The notes: a model not told the origin generated them from the letters alone. Counted from the first letter of the stretch, positions 26,600 through 36,927 are shown. The stretch is DNA of 48,516 nucleotides from Acidimicrobiales bacterium AG-414-N20 (GCA_003214465.1 QCLO01000009.1:1-48516), one strand, 5' to 3'. A program made the numbers and translations.

Positions 26600-27213
26600 T
26601 ACTGTTCCTCTTCTAGAGTTTCAGTGTCACTTTGACCTATCTCAGCTTTACGAATTCCATAGCCCAAGTCACCTGACCAAGCGATTTGACCTTCATAAGA
26701 AGCATCTCCATTTGGGGAGGTCGCCCGTAACCACCCTGAAGTATTAAGATCTTCGCCTTCACGCCAATCTTCCCATGGCAACTGCTTGGGTTTTCCAGAC
26801 TCCGAATCGACTAAAAGTTCTTCTCTTGTGTAAATCGCATCATTCCGATTTGTAAATGAGAATTCAAACATCTTGCTTTCTGTAATAGCTCCTGTTGGGC
26901 AAGCTTCAACACAAAGATCGCAATGAATGCATCGTAAATAATTGATCTCATAAACAAATCCGTAACGTTCTCCTGGAGATACAGGATTTTCGATCGGATT
27001 GTCCGCTCCTCGTACGTAAATACAATTTGCAGGACAGACACCGGCACATAGTTCACAACCTATGCACTTCTCCATACCGTCTTCATACCGACCAAGCACA
27101 TGCCGTCCATGAAGCCTTTCTGGTTTTGCTCGTTTCTGTGATGGATAAGGTGTTGTGACACGTTTTTGGAATATTTGACGAAATGTGACTAAGAAACCTT
27201 TTAGATAGCTCAT
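26599..27213 (-). CDS. nuoI: NuoI of the 14-subunit complex I
   Basis: Peripheral iron-sulphur subunit with N6a and N6b, 204 residues. The two 4Fe-4S motifs are CIGCELCAGVCP and CIHCDLCVEACP. The context GRYEDGMEKCIGCELC and AITESKMFEFS fits the canonical NADH-linked actinobacterial NuoI, unlike the paralogue at 16199. Overlaps nuoH by 4 nt. Confidence 0.96.
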   Translation of the reverse strand: MSYLKGFLVTFRQIFQKRVTTPYPSQKRAKPERLHGRHVLGRYEDGMEKCIGCELCAGVCPANCIYVRGADNPIENPVSPGERYGFVYEINYLRCIHCDLCVEACPTGAITESKMFEFSFTNRNDAIYTREELLVDSESGKPKQLPWEDWREGEDLNTSGWLRATSPNGDASYEGQIAWSGDLGYGIRKAEIGQSDTETLEEEQ

Positions 27214-28433
27214 TGGTCTACACCTTCAGATATCTCAGAAAGATCAGCAGCATGAAGACTAGAATCTTTAGCTTTTTTGATGGCTCCATTTAATAAAAGA
27301 GCAGCCAATGAGAGAACGATTAAACCGATCGGAACTATGAGGAAAGTTGACCAACCTCTATCTTCACCAATGTTTAAGGCCGCTATCAAAAGAAACCAAC
27401 CCAGAGAAGCTGGGATAAGCAGTTTCCAACCTAAATCCATGAGCTGGTCATAACGCAATCTTGGAAGAGTGGCTCGAAGCCAGACAAAAGTGAATAAGAA
27501 TGCCATCACTTTTAAGAAGAACCAAAGTATCGGCCAAACCCATGCGATTTGTTTTATCAAAATTGGACCGTTTGGCCCACCCAGGAAAAGAGTTACCGCA
27601 ATTGCAGACATAGTAATCATGTTCATGAACTCTGCTAGGAAAAATAGAGCAAAGCGTATAGAGCTGTACTCCGTATGGAAGCCTCCGACAAGCTCCTGTT
27701 CTGCTTCAACTAAATCAAAAGGTGGCCTATTAAGTTCTGCGGTTCCTGCGATCACGAAAATTATAAAAGGTATAAACCCTGTTGATACTAGATTCCAGTT
27801 CCAAGTTGCTTGACCTGAAACTATGCCACTTGTTGAGAGAGTCCCAGAAAATAAAAAAACTGTTGCCATGGAAAGGCCTAAAGCCGCTTCATAACTAATC
27901 ATCTGAGCTGAAGCTCTTACTGAACCTAATAAGGGATATTTTGATCCTGACGACCAACCAGCAAGCATAACCCCGTAAACGGCAATAGAAGAAAGAGCTA
28001 AGAAAAGAAGAATGCCCACCGGTGGATCGGCTACTTGTAGAAGAGTTCTATGTCCGAAAATAGAAACTGTTCCATCTCCACCGTTTGTAAAATCACCGCC
28101 GATTGGAACAATCGCAAAAGATAAAAAAGCAGGTACCAATGAAAGGTAAGGGGCTAAACGGAAGACGACACGATCTGCACGTTCAGGTAATAAATCTTCT
28201 TTGAAAAAAAGTTTTATTCCATCTGCCAAGGTCTGAAGTATTCCCCAAGGACCTGCTAGGGAAGGTCCTACGCGGTTATGCATGTCTGCAACAATTTTTC
28301 TTTCAAACCAAATAACAAGCATTACCGAAACCATTAACAACGCGAAAGCAATTACAACTTTTAATAACATGATGGCAACTACCGAGAAACCAATATCTGA
28401 ACTGAGCAATGGATCAGAAGCAATTATCATCAT
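27210..28433 (-). CDS. nuoH: NuoH of the 14-subunit complex I
   Basis: Membrane subunit at the quinone entrance, 407 residues, with eight core helices and one or more extra C-terminal helices. Hallmarks: NRVGPSLAGPWGILQTLADGIKLFFKED, AGWSSGSKYPLLGSVRASAQMISYE and RPPFDLVEAEQELVGGFHTEYSSIRF. Two adjacent ATG codons (28433 and 28430) overlap the nuoG stop, so the start is uncertain by one residue. It is about 60 residues longer than its paralogue. Confidence 0.96.
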   Translation of the reverse strand: MMIIASDPLLSSDIGFSVVAIMLLKVVIAFALLMVSVMLVIWFERKIVADMHNRVGPSLAGPWGILQTLADGIKLFFKEDLLPERADRVVFRLAPYLSLVPAFLSFAIVPIGGDFTNGGDGTVSIFGHRTLLQVADPPVGILLFLALSSIAVYGVMLAGWSSGSKYPLLGSVRASAQMISYEAALGLSMATVFLFSGTLSTSGIVSGQATWNWNLVSTGFIPFIIFVIAGTAELNRPPFDLVEAEQELVGGFHTEYSSIRFALFFLAEFMNMITMSAIAVTLFLGGPNGPILIKQIAWVWPILWFFLKVMAFLFTFVWLRATLPRLRYDQLMDLGWKLLIPASLGWFLLIAALNIGEDRGWSTFLIVPIGLIVLSLAALLLNGAIKKAKDSSLHAADLSEISEGVDQ

Positions 28434-30913
28434 ATTTTCTCAATCTTCAAATCATTTACAGGCAATGATGAATCGATCAGTTTTCGAATATCTGGGCCAT
28501 CCTGATTCCAAAGAGCGTGAATGGTTCCGCGAGTTGTTTCAGGGTCAGGAGTAAGTCTGGTTTGGATTTCACCTTTTAAACCGATTAAACGAACTGTTGA
28601 ATCAGATGTGATTCCAAGTTTCTCCATATCTTTTGGATTAGCTTTTATCCGGCTTCCGGGTGCTAGACCTTTAAGAGCTGAGCTATGAGCTGAAAGAACT
28701 CCCTTGTCATACATGCTTCTTGTTACGACTAGTCGAAACGAATTGGCTTTTTGTTTTGGAATTTTTATTAAAGAAGTTTGTGTTTTATTTTTGCCTCTAT
28801 TCAAAACAACCCCTTCTTTATCTATTTGTTCTACTTTTGAAAAGTCAAAATCTTTATGTATTCCCGAAACTAAAGAAATCTCTTCACACAATTCTTTGAA
28901 TGTAGATGGACCTAAGTTGGGAACAAGGTACTGAACTAGGTCTAAAGCAATCATCCAGTCTGGTCGAGCTGTTCCGGGAGGCGTAACACTCTTTCTTATA
29001 GGGCTTATTCGACCTTCAAGATTAGTAAATGAACCTTCTATTTCTGTGGCAGTAGCGGCTGCCAGAACAATATCAGCTTGGAGAACACTGTCTGTTGCGA
29101 AAATGTCAACTGCTATCACTGTCTCAATTCTGTCTAGAGCTTCTTGAACAAGTTGAGAGTCAGGAAAGTCCATAATAGGATCGGCTGCCAATAGAATCAG
29201 GACATCTATTTGTCCATCAGTCGCGGCTTCAAACATTTCTTTGGTTTTAAAACCTTTATGGGTGGGGCATGTTGGCCAATAATTTTGTAATTTGTCTGAA
29301 CCTTCTTCTAGATCACATCTTCCTGGTAACAGGCCAGGAGAAAGTCCCATGTCTATTGCCCCATTGATATTTCCTCTTCTCAACAATGGCAAGAAAGAGG
29401 CTTTTGGTAGATATTCTTGCAGTTTGATAGCTCCTTCTTCAACGATTGAAGAAGTCTCTGCTAATGAGGTGCGTCCTAATAGAACTGAAATAGAATCGTT
29501 ATTTTTAATTATTTTTTGAACTTTTGTCAACTCTTTAAGAATGTCATCTTCAAGTTCGGAAGGCTCACCAGATAATGCTTTTACTGCCTCAAGAGTTTTT
29601 CCGGGTGGGACTCTTATCGAGTGAGTCGCTAATTGTGAAAGACCTGTTTTTGTTGGTGTTAGTTCAATAAGTTTGCACTGATCTTGAAGTATTGCATGTC
29701 TCAACCTTAAATAAAGAGCCCCTAGTTCCTCTTTCGGGTCAGCACCGAGAAGAATTATTACCCCACCTGGTTTACAAGTTTTATCTATGGTTGATGGATT
29801 TAAACTAAGAAGCACTTCCGGTGAAAATCCGTCATCCAGTTGAGCGTCAACATTGTCGGTACCGATTATTCCTTTTGCAATTTTGCTCCAAATATACTGG
29901 GCTTCATTAGTTAGACGCGATCCACCAATGACAGCTATTCGTTCTGGCGTAGTTTCATTTATTGCTTTTACAAATTTTTCATAAGCTTCAGACCATGAAG
30001 TTGCTACGGCGTGCTTTTGACTACCTTCTGCAACCTCATTGGTTGTCAGTGGTCCAGAGAGTCTGTTTTCATTTGAGTATGCTTCGAAAATAAATCTTTC
30101 TTTGTCAGTTAACCAACCCCAATTAACAGAGTCAGAATCAACCCCCGTAAAACGCAGAACTCTGTCTCTCGATTCTTGAACAGAAATTCTGTTTCCGACA
30201 CTGTCAAAAGTGCTAGTCGATTCAACTTCAGTTAAATCCCATGGTCTTGCTTTAAATCTGAAAGGAGCTGCTGTTAGCGCACCTACTGGACATATTTGCA
30301 CTGTATTTCCACTGAAATAAGAGCTAAAAGGCTGATCTGGATATGTATTAACTTGAGTCTTGTTACCTCGATCAATGAAATGTATTAAAGAATCTCCTGC
30401 GACTTGATCTGCAAAACGTGTACACCTATCACAAAGAACACATCGTTCACGATCTAAAAAAACATTCTCATTAACTGGAATGGGTTTTCTGTAAGTACGT
30501 TTTTCCTCGATGAACCGGCTTTCTCCTGGACCAAAGGCCATTGTCTGATCTTGTAAGGGGCATTCGCCTCCCTTGTCACAAATAGGGCAATCAAGCGGGT
30601 GATTTATTAATAGGAATTCAAGTACGCCTTCTTGTGCCTTTATGGTTTTTTTGGATTGAGTATCCACAACCATCTCATTACTGCACTCAATCATGCAGGA
30701 AGGTTGAAGAGCGGGTCCTCGACCCGTGTCTATTTCCACCAAACACATTCGACACATACCAACAGGTTGCATGCGAGAATGATGACAGAATCTAGGAATA
30801 TAAGTTCCATTTCTCTCACAAGCATCTATCAGTAATTCACCAGGTTTTGCTGTTACTTTTTTCCCATCAACTGTTATTGAAACAGCAGTTTCGGCAGATG
30901 TTATGTCTGTCAT
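28430..30913 (-). CDS. nuoG: NuoG of the 14-subunit complex I
   Basis: The 75-kDa-type subunit that relays electrons from NuoE/F, 827 residues. The N-terminus has the 2Fe-2S motif (FCHHSRMQPVGMCRMCLVEI), then the His-Cys cluster N5 region HPLDCPICDKGGECPLQ, and cluster N4 motif CVLCDRCTRF with CPVGAL. The remainder is a molybdopterin-oxidoreductase-like domain with degenerate cofactor sites, as expected. Overlaps nuoF by 4 nt. There is no NuoG in the second cluster. Confidence 0.96.
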   Translation of the reverse strand: MTDITSAETAVSITVDGKKVTAKPGELLIDACERNGTYIPRFCHHSRMQPVGMCRMCLVEIDTGRGPALQPSCMIECSNEMVVDTQSKKTIKAQEGVLEFLLINHPLDCPICDKGGECPLQDQTMAFGPGESRFIEEKRTYRKPIPVNENVFLDRERCVLCDRCTRFADQVAGDSLIHFIDRGNKTQVNTYPDQPFSSYFSGNTVQICPVGALTAAPFRFKARPWDLTEVESTSTFDSVGNRISVQESRDRVLRFTGVDSDSVNWGWLTDKERFIFEAYSNENRLSGPLTTNEVAEGSQKHAVATSWSEAYEKFVKAINETTPERIAVIGGSRLTNEAQYIWSKIAKGIIGTDNVDAQLDDGFSPEVLLSLNPSTIDKTCKPGGVIILLGADPKEELGALYLRLRHAILQDQCKLIELTPTKTGLSQLATHSIRVPPGKTLEAVKALSGEPSELEDDILKELTKVQKIIKNNDSISVLLGRTSLAETSSIVEEGAIKLQEYLPKASFLPLLRRGNINGAIDMGLSPGLLPGRCDLEEGSDKLQNYWPTCPTHKGFKTKEMFEAATDGQIDVLILLAADPIMDFPDSQLVQEALDRIETVIAVDIFATDSVLQADIVLAAATATEIEGSFTNLEGRISPIRKSVTPPGTARPDWMIALDLVQYLVPNLGPSTFKELCEEISLVSGIHKDFDFSKVEQIDKEGVVLNRGKNKTQTSLIKIPKQKANSFRLVVTRSMYDKGVLSAHSSALKGLAPGSRIKANPKDMEKLGITSDSTVRLIGLKGEIQTRLTPDPETTRGTIHALWNQDGPDIRKLIDSSLPVNDLKIEKI

Positions 30914-32334
30914 GTAACCACCTTTTCAACTTCTAACGACAAAGGAATAGGATCACGTCTGGTAATAAGAGAATCGAATTCATTTCGGAATCTTCGTATG
31001 GCAGAAACAATCGGAGCTACAGATGAAGGTCCTAATGGACAAATAGTTGTCTGGCTTGGAGGGAACGGAACCGCATCAAGACCTTCGTCTGAAAATGCAG
31101 CAGCTGGATAAGGTCCTGGGCTTATGTTGTCACCTATATCTAAAAGCAAATCTATATCTGAAGGTCTTCCATCACCATCTAAAATCCTTTGAAGAATTTT
31201 CTCTTCCCATGTGGTTCCTTCTCTGCAAGGAGAACATTTTCCACAAGATTCACGAGCAAAAAATCTAACAACACTTAAACAAGCCTTAACTGCATCAGTT
31301 GTTTCGTCCATCACAACCATTGCCCCAGAACCAAGCATTGAACCTGCAGCCCCAACCGCACTAGCCTCTAACGGTAAATCTAATTGCTCTTGAAAAAACC
31401 ATGGAGCTGACCCCCCGCCTGGTATAAACATTTTTAACTCATTGTCATCTCTTATACCTCTGCAAAAATTGTCACCATAAAAAAGTTCTCTAAAGGTAGT
31501 AACTCCATGTTCAACCTCATAGACACCCGGTCGTTTTACATGACCAGATATTGCAAACATTCGTGTTCCAGGTGATGATTCTGAACCAAATCCTTTGTAA
31601 GCAGAGGCTCCATTATTGAGAATCCAAGGAAGATTAGAAAGTGTTTCAACATTATTTACAATCGTCGGCTTACCGTATAAGCCAATTGCAGCTGGAAAAT
31701 AAGGGGGTTTTAAACGTGGCATTCCTCGTTTTCCTTCAAGACTTTCTATTAAAGCTGTTTCTTCTCCAACTATGTATGCTCCTGCGCCCCAATGCATTAC
31801 TACATCAACAGAAAACTTAGTATCTAAAATGTTTTTCCCGATATAACCAGCTTCATATGCTTCATCAAGTGCAAGAGCTATCCGTTCTTGCGCCAAAGCC
31901 ATTTCACCCCGGACATATAAAAAAGCCTGAGATAAGCCAAGTGCATAGCAAGCAATCAAAACTCCTTCTATTAACTGATGAGGATCCCTTTCCATTAAAA
32001 GCCGGTCTTTATAAGTCCCTATTTCACTTTCATCTCCATTAACCACTAAATACCGTGGCCAAACCCCTTCGGGAGGGAATCCCCATTTAATTCCTGCGGG
32101 GAAACCAGCACCTCCGCGTCCAAGAAGACTGGCTTCTCTAACCTCGTCATGAACTTGGCCGGGTGAACGATTAAGTGATGACTTTAAACCTTCATAACCA
32201 CCTGTTGACAAATACTTATCAAGTGTAAAAGAATCCGCATGTTTGAAACGGCTTGTAATAAGCTTTGGACCCTCATTTTCGACGAAACCAGGTGCATGTT
32301 TTACATAACCAGTCTGTAAAGAAGACTCAACCAT
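30910..32334 (-). CDS. nuoF: NuoF of the 14-subunit complex I
   Basis: NADH-oxidising flavoprotein with FMN and cluster N3, 474 residues. NADH-binding GRGGAGFPAGIKWGF, FMN-binding GDESEIGTYKDRLLMERDP, and the 4Fe-4S motif SCGKCSPCREGT with a later TTICPLGPS Cys are visible. I chose ATG at 32332-32334, which overlaps the nuoE stop as ATGA; a TTG one codon upstream is the alternative. Only one copy in the window. Confidence 0.97.
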   Translation of the reverse strand: MVESSLQTGYVKHAPGFVENEGPKLITSRFKHADSFTLDKYLSTGGYEGLKSSLNRSPGQVHDEVREASLLGRGGAGFPAGIKWGFPPEGVWPRYLVVNGDESEIGTYKDRLLMERDPHQLIEGVLIACYALGLSQAFLYVRGEMALAQERIALALDEAYEAGYIGKNILDTKFSVDVVMHWGAGAYIVGEETALIESLEGKRGMPRLKPPYFPAAIGLYGKPTIVNNVETLSNLPWILNNGASAYKGFGSESSPGTRMFAISGHVKRPGVYEVEHGVTTFRELFYGDNFCRGIRDDNELKMFIPGGGSAPWFFQEQLDLPLEASAVGAAGSMLGSGAMVVMDETTDAVKACLSVVRFFARESCGKCSPCREGTTWEEKILQRILDGDGRPSDIDLLLDIGDNISPGPYPAAAFSDEGLDAVPFPPSQTTICPLGPSSVAPIVSAIRRFRNEFDSLITRRDPIPLSLEVEKVVT

Positions 32335-32969
32335 CAAACAACCTCTTCGATCCAGCTAGGAGGGCCTTTTATTTCCTCTGGGTGTTTAATCCCAGCAGAA
32401 CGTGTCTTAGGTATTTGTTGACGGACCCGACTTAAAGTTCCATGTTTAGGCATAACTCCTTGATCATCAGCACAACCTTTAGACAAAGGACTTTCACCTG
32501 CTTTTAGATCTACGACTACCTCATCAAAAAGTTCTGGCGTCGCTCGATGAAAATAACGATAATTGACAGTAAAACAAGGGGCTTCCGTGCAAGCAGCAAC
32601 GCATTCAGCTTCTTCGAAAGTAAAAAGGCCATCTTCTGTCGTGCTGCCTTCTTCTACATCCAAGGCTGTTTTCACATGTTCAAATAGTTCATCTGCTCCC
32701 AATAATTGACAAGAAATATTTGTGCAAACTTTTATTAAATACTTTCCAACTGGATGAAACTTAAACATTTCATAAAAAGTCCCCGTACCTAACACTTCCA
32801 CTGATGTTGTATCAGTAAGCTCTGCAATCTGTTCCATTGCAGGTTTTGTAATCCAACCTTCTTGTTCTTGGGCTAAATGAAGTAAAGGTATGAGCGCAGA
32901 TCTAGCTACTGGATAACGACCAACAATTTCTTTCGCAATTTCTTCATTCTCTTCGTTGAAAAAAGCCAT
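32334..32969 (-). CDS. nuoE: NuoE of the 14-subunit complex I
   Basis: 24-kDa-type subunit with cluster N1a, thioredoxin-like fold, 211 residues. The 2Fe-2S ligands are seen as CTNISC in the first half and CVAACTEAPC in the second. The C-terminal 40 residues extend beyond the short form. Starts within TAATG over the nuoD stop and overlaps nuoF by one to three bases. Confidence 0.96.
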   Translation of the reverse strand: MAFFNEENEEIAKEIVGRYPVARSALIPLLHLAQEQEGWITKPAMEQIAELTDTTSVEVLGTGTFYEMFKFHPVGKYLIKVCTNISCQLLGADELFEHVKTALDVEEGSTTEDGLFTFEEAECVAACTEAPCFTVNYRYFHRATPELFDEVVVDLKAGESPLSKGCADDQGVMPKHGTLSRVRQQIPKTRSAGIKHPEEIKGPPSWIEEVV

Positions 32970-34294
32970 TATCGATCAACTTCTCCCATAATCGGGTCAA
33001 TAGAAGAAATAACAGCTACTGCATCCGCAATCAGACCACCTCTCATCAAATGGGGCAAGGTCTGTAAATTTACAAAACTTGGTCCTCTGATATGCATCCG
33101 GTATGGATTAGAACTTCCATCAGAAACTAGATAACAACCCAATTCTCCTCTTGGTGATTCAACCGCTACATAAACTTCACCAGGAGGGACATGAAAACCT
33201 TCGGTAAATATTTTGAAGTGATGAATTAATGCTTCCATTGACTCATCTATACGAGCACGTGGAGGTGGTGTAATTTTTTTATCTTGAATTCGATAATCAC
33301 CTGACGGCATTAAATCCAATATCTGTTCAACTATTCGCAAGGACTCGCGAACTTCATTTAATCGAATCGCAAAACGATCGAAAGAGTCACCGTGTGTTCC
33401 TACAATTACATCGAAATCAACTTGGTCATAAGCTAGATACGGTTCATCTTTTCTTAAATCCCAGTCGTAACCAGTTGATCTAAGAATCGGACCTGTAGCT
33501 GATAAGGCGAGTGCTTCTGAGGTATTTAATGAACCTACTCCTTGAAGTCTTTTCTGAAATAATGGTTGACCTGTTAGCAAATCATCATATTCATCAAGCC
33601 GTGGTGGAATTATTTCTAAAAGATTTCTCAAATCAGCTTGCCAGCCATCATGTAAGTCCACTGCAACTCCGCCTGGACGGATGTAGTTGTGGTTCATTCT
33701 TAAACCAGTTACTTTTTCAAAAAATCTGAGTACTTCTTCCCGTTCGCGCCATCCATAAATCATCATCGAGACTGCACCCAAATCCATACCGTTTGTTGCT
33801 TGAAACAGTAAGTGCGAACTGATTCTGTTCAGCTCACACATGAGCATTCTGATCCATGTTGCTCTGGGAGGTACTTCAATTTCTAAAAGTTTTTCTACAG
33901 CAAGAGAAAAAGCAAGTTCTGTAAAAAGTGGTGAGGCATAATCCATTCTTGTCACATTTGTCGAACCTTGTGCATATGAAAGAGTCTCAGCGGTTTTTTC
34001 CATTCCAGTATGTAAGTAGCCAATTACAGGTTTTGAACGTTCAACAGTTTCACCTTCTAACTCCAGAATAAGTCTGAGAACTCCATGAGTTGAAGGATGA
34101 GAAGGTCCCATATTAAGAATCATTCGCGTTTCTTCTGATGGATCTGCAGTTTCAGTAATTTCATTCCCAGCTTTAGAAGTGGCATCTGACTCACTGATTC
34201 TCAATACGGCGCTACCTTCTCGAAGGCGAACCCTGTCATCGTTGCTTGCAACAGATAAAGACTGGCCACTGGTCTCCACGATTTCGGATGTCAT
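32969..34294 (-). CDS. nuoD: NuoD of the 14-subunit complex I
   Basis: 49-kDa-type subunit, 441 residues, with a variable N-terminal 57 residues before the core. The quinone-pocket motif is LNMGPSHPSTHG. The next motif is GYLHTGMEKT: Thr96 (codon 34007-34009) stands where its paralogue has Arg69. Mycobacterial NuoD, as I recall it, also has HTG, so this is the canonical actinobacterial state. Ends in ISSIDPIMGEVDR, the usual terminus. Overlaps nuoC by 4 nt. Confidence 0.96.
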   Translation of the reverse strand: MTSEIVETSGQSLSVASNDDRVRLREGSAVLRISESDATSKAGNEITETADPSEETRMILNMGPSHPSTHGVLRLILELEGETVERSKPVIGYLHTGMEKTAETLSYAQGSTNVTRMDYASPLFTELAFSLAVEKLLEIEVPPRATWIRMLMCELNRISSHLLFQATNGMDLGAVSMMIYGWREREEVLRFFEKVTGLRMNHNYIRPGGVAVDLHDGWQADLRNLLEIIPPRLDEYDDLLTGQPLFQKRLQGVGSLNTSEALALSATGPILRSTGYDWDLRKDEPYLAYDQVDFDVIVGTHGDSFDRFAIRLNEVRESLRIVEQILDLMPSGDYRIQDKKITPPPRARIDESMEALIHHFKIFTEGFHVPPGEVYVAVESPRGELGCYLVSDGSSNPYRMHIRGPSFVNLQTLPHLMRGGLIADAVAVISSIDPIMGEVDR

Positions 34295-34758
34295 CGCTTT
34301 GCCTTACTGGCTTTGAACTGAACAGGTATCTGTCCGACAGAAAAATCTTTTCTTAAAGGATGACCTTTCCAATCTTCTGGCATAAGAATTCTGGTTAGAT
34401 CAGGATGATCAGAAAAGTTAATACCGAACATGTCAAAAACTTCGCGTTCCATTGACTCTGTTCCTGGATACAAGTCGAATAAGGATGGAGCTACAGGATT
34501 TTGTTCTTCGATTTGGACTCTGAGACGTAAACGTTCCCGAGTTTGATGATTGATCATTGATATAACAACTTCAAAACGTTCCGGGTTCACACTTTCTGGT
34601 AGATCTGTACGAGTTGGAAAAGAGAAGTAATCTACAGCAGTCAAATCAACGACCATATTGAAGCCTTCTTGTTTTAGTTCTGTAACTAAATCAATGAGCT
34701 CTTCAACTGCTGGGTGTAAAACCCGTTGACCGAACGCCTCGATAGTTGGGACATTCAC
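34291..34758 (-). CDS. nuoC: NuoC of the 14-subunit complex I
   Basis: 30-kDa-type subunit, 155 residues, shorter than usual and without the acidic tails of its paralogue. The signature [18 protein letters not shown] and [11 protein letters not shown] is intact. Overlaps nuoB and nuoD by 4 nt each. Confidence 0.95.
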   Translation of the reverse strand: MNVPTIEAFGQRVLHPAVEELIDLVTELKQEGFNMVVDLTAVDYFSFPTRTDLPESVNPERFEVVISMINHQTRERLRLRVQIEEQNPVAPSLFDLYPGTESMEREVFDMFGINFSDHPDLTRILMPEDWKGHPLRKDFSVGQIPVQFKASKAKR

Positions 34759-35357
34759 CGAGACTCCAATTCAACCGGCTGACTTATTTCTACTGAAGGT
34801 TCAGAAAGCTGAATTGCAGCCCCTCCAGAATTTTCTTCTCGCCTGCGTGTTAATTCACCAGACTGAATTTTTTCATGCAAAGTCAGAATCGCATGCATAA
34901 GAGTTTCTGGGCCAGGTGGGCAACCGGGTGCATAGACATCTACTGGAACTACCTGATCAACCCCTTGAACAATTGCATAATTGTTAAACATCCCTCCGGA
35001 TGAAGCGCAGACCCCCATGGATATAACCCATTTGGGTTCCATCATTTGGTCGTAAATTTGTCGGAGTATTGGGGCCATTTTTTGAGAAACACGTCCCGCT
35101 ACAATCATTAGATCTGCTTGTCTAGGAGAAGCTCGGAAAACTTCCATTCCGTATCTAGCTAAGTCATAGTGTGCAGCTCCGGTGGCCATCATTTCAATCG
35201 CGCAACATGCCAAACCAAAAGTTGCTGGCCAACAACTACGCGCCCGTGACCACTTAACAAGGTTTTCGATTCTTGCAGTAATAAAGTTGTGCTCTAATCC
35301 TTCTAAGCCTTCTCCATTGACTTTCGCAAGATCTCCAATCAAAGGTACTCGCGCCAT
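34755..35357 (-). CDS. nuoB: NuoB of the 14-subunit complex I
   Basis: Carries cluster N2, 200 residues. Ligands: Cys51-Cys52 in [11 protein letters not shown], Cys in [15 protein letters not shown], Cys in PGCPPGPE. The C-terminal 35 residues after [13 protein letters not shown] are variable. The ATG overlaps the nuoA stop by one base (35357). Confidence 0.96.
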   Translation of the reverse strand: MARVPLIGDLAKVNGEGLEGLEHNFITARIENLVKWSRARSCWPATFGLACCAIEMMATGAAHYDLARYGMEVFRASPRQADLMIVAGRVSQKMAPILRQIYDQMMEPKWVISMGVCASSGGMFNNYAIVQGVDQVVPVDVYAPGCPPGPETLMHAILTLHEKIQSGELTRRREENSGGAAIQLSEPSVEISQPVELESR

Positions 35358-35863
35358 CAGCTGCTCACCTCTTTATTTTCAACACTTTGATTAGGCAAGT
35401 CACGACCTTCCTGACCAACTTTACGAACCCCAACACGGCGAATTGTATTAGAGGTATTTCTTGTCAAAGAAACAACAGAGTCTTTTGGTTTTACTTGTTT
35501 ATTTGGACCCCATTCGAGTGCCCCTTTTCCTATCAAGTAAATAAATGATTCAAATACTGCTAGGGCAAAAATGACAACTGCAACTAAACCAAAAAGCCCC
35601 AAAGACCTATGGGACAAAGCCCAGGGATAGAAAAAAATGATCTCTATATCAAAAACTATAAAAATCATTGCTACTAAATAGAAACGAACTGGAAATCTCT
35701 CATTTGGGTCTTCTTCTGCAGGAATAATCCCACATTCGTAAGGAGCTTGTTTTCGATCATTTGGACTACGCGGAGCCAATAAGCGAGAAACTACAAAACT
35801 AATAGCAGCAAATAAGACTGCAAGAACAAGTAAAGCTATGACCGGAAGGTATTGACTAGTCAA
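35357..35863 (-). CDS. nuoA: NuoA of the 14-subunit complex I
   Basis: Three-helix membrane subunit, 168 residues. Core motif [14 protein letters not shown] and [22 protein letters not shown]. About 45 hydrophilic residues extend beyond the last helix. The start is TTG (35861-35863), supported by a near-perfect GGAGGTG binding site six bases upstream. A 50-nt gap separates it from the hypothetical membrane gene. Confidence 0.94.
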   Translation of the reverse strand: MTSQYLPVIALLVLAVLFAAISFVVSRLLAPRSPNDRKQAPYECGIIPAEEDPNERFPVRFYLVAMIFIVFDIEIIFFYPWALSHRSLGLFGLVAVVIFALAVFESFIYLIGKGALEWGPNKQVKPKDSVVSLTRNTSNTIRRVGVRKVGQEGRDLPNQSVENKEVSS

Positions 35864-35913
35864 ATGAACACCTCCGATAATTTGAGAAGACAGGCTGGAT
35901 TATCTTCATCGTT

Positions 35914-36927
35914 TTACTCGGTTGTTGACGCGAATTCTTGTCTTTTAGCCATTAGTTCTTTGTCTCTTACGTGAAGCCAGTAGCAGAGGGCTAAAAAAAT
36001 TATCAGTGATCCAATAGTAACTAACGCTGGTCGTAGTCGCCTTGTACCAAGATCACGAACCATTATTGTTGAAACAACAGGTTCCTCCTTATCGATAACC
36101 GGTCTTGGAGGTGCCATACCGGGAATCGAAGGCTGCTCTACAACTCTTTGCAATTGTACGACCGCGTATCTGGTCGGATGTGTTATTCGCGCAGTATTGG
36201 TTATCCAAAGACTTATTCGGTCCCACCTATTTGGATTGTCATTAAGTTCTGGTTTACCTCCATAAGTAAAGGCATCAAGGATTTTAAAATCAGAAGTGCT
36301 TCCAAAACCAAGTTCTGTTTGAGCCAAAACATCGGCAATTGCTTGTGCTTGCGCGTCGCCTGATTCTGCCGTAGATAAAAGACGCCATCCATTCAAATCA
36401 GCAAGTCCGTAATTTTTCACCAAATTAGGTGATACTGCGGCTAATTCTGAATGAGTTATTGTTTCATTTCTCAGTTGCTTATCAGCTTGTAATGCGGCTA
36501 GATCTTCCAAACTCAATTCTGGGTAATCAGACTCTGTTGGCAATTTATTAAACTCCAGATTTGCAATCTCATCTCCAGACTGCACAACCATTTCATAAGC
36601 AGATAAAAGATCTTCTGGATCAGGCAAATCACGTGCTTCCATCAAAGCGCTCGAACCTAGGTCGCCTACATTAATGTCAATTGTTCGCCAACTCGGATCC
36701 GCTCCCTTCCATCCCGAACCATAGAGCCACCAACTAATTCCAAGGATTACCATGAACCCCATTAGACCTGCAAGAGTTACCAAAGTACTGAGTCGTGCTC
36801 CCGAATTGGTTGCGATTATCAACCAAACAGAACCAATAAGCACAACAGTACCTACAGCTACAACAAGTATTCCTCGTACTTCAAGATCCCAAGAAATGCC
36901 ACCTAATGTTGTAAGGAGATCAACCAC
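35914..36927 (-). CDS. Unrecognised membrane protein of the respiratory run
   Basis: I do not recognise this 337-residue protein. It has two N-terminal helices (about 18-39 and 47-68), a hydrophilic domain of about 225 residues, and one C-terminal helix (about 298-319) followed by a short charged tail. There is no Cys-rich, haem or flavin motif. Starts at GTG with AAAGGAG six bases upstream, overlapping the stop of the dihaem cytochrome by three bases, so it is translationally coupled to the cytochrome. It also precedes nuoA by 50 nt. The context suggests an accessory subunit or assembly factor of the bc complex. Confidence 0.8.
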   Translation of the reverse strand: MVDLLTTLGGISWDLEVRGILVVAVGTVVLIGSVWLIIATNSGARLSTLVTLAGLMGFMVILGISWWLYGSGWKGADPSWRTIDINVGDLGSSALMEARDLPDPEDLLSAYEMVVQSGDEIANLEFNKLPTESDYPELSLEDLAALQADKQLRNETITHSELAAVSPNLVKNYGLADLNGWRLLSTAESGDAQAQAIADVLAQTELGFGSTSDFKILDAFTYGGKPELNDNPNRWDRISLWITNTARITHPTRYAVVQLQRVVEQPSIPGMAPPRPVIDKEEPVVSTIMVRDLGTRRLRPALVTIGSLIIFLALCYWLHVRDKELMAKRQEFASTTE

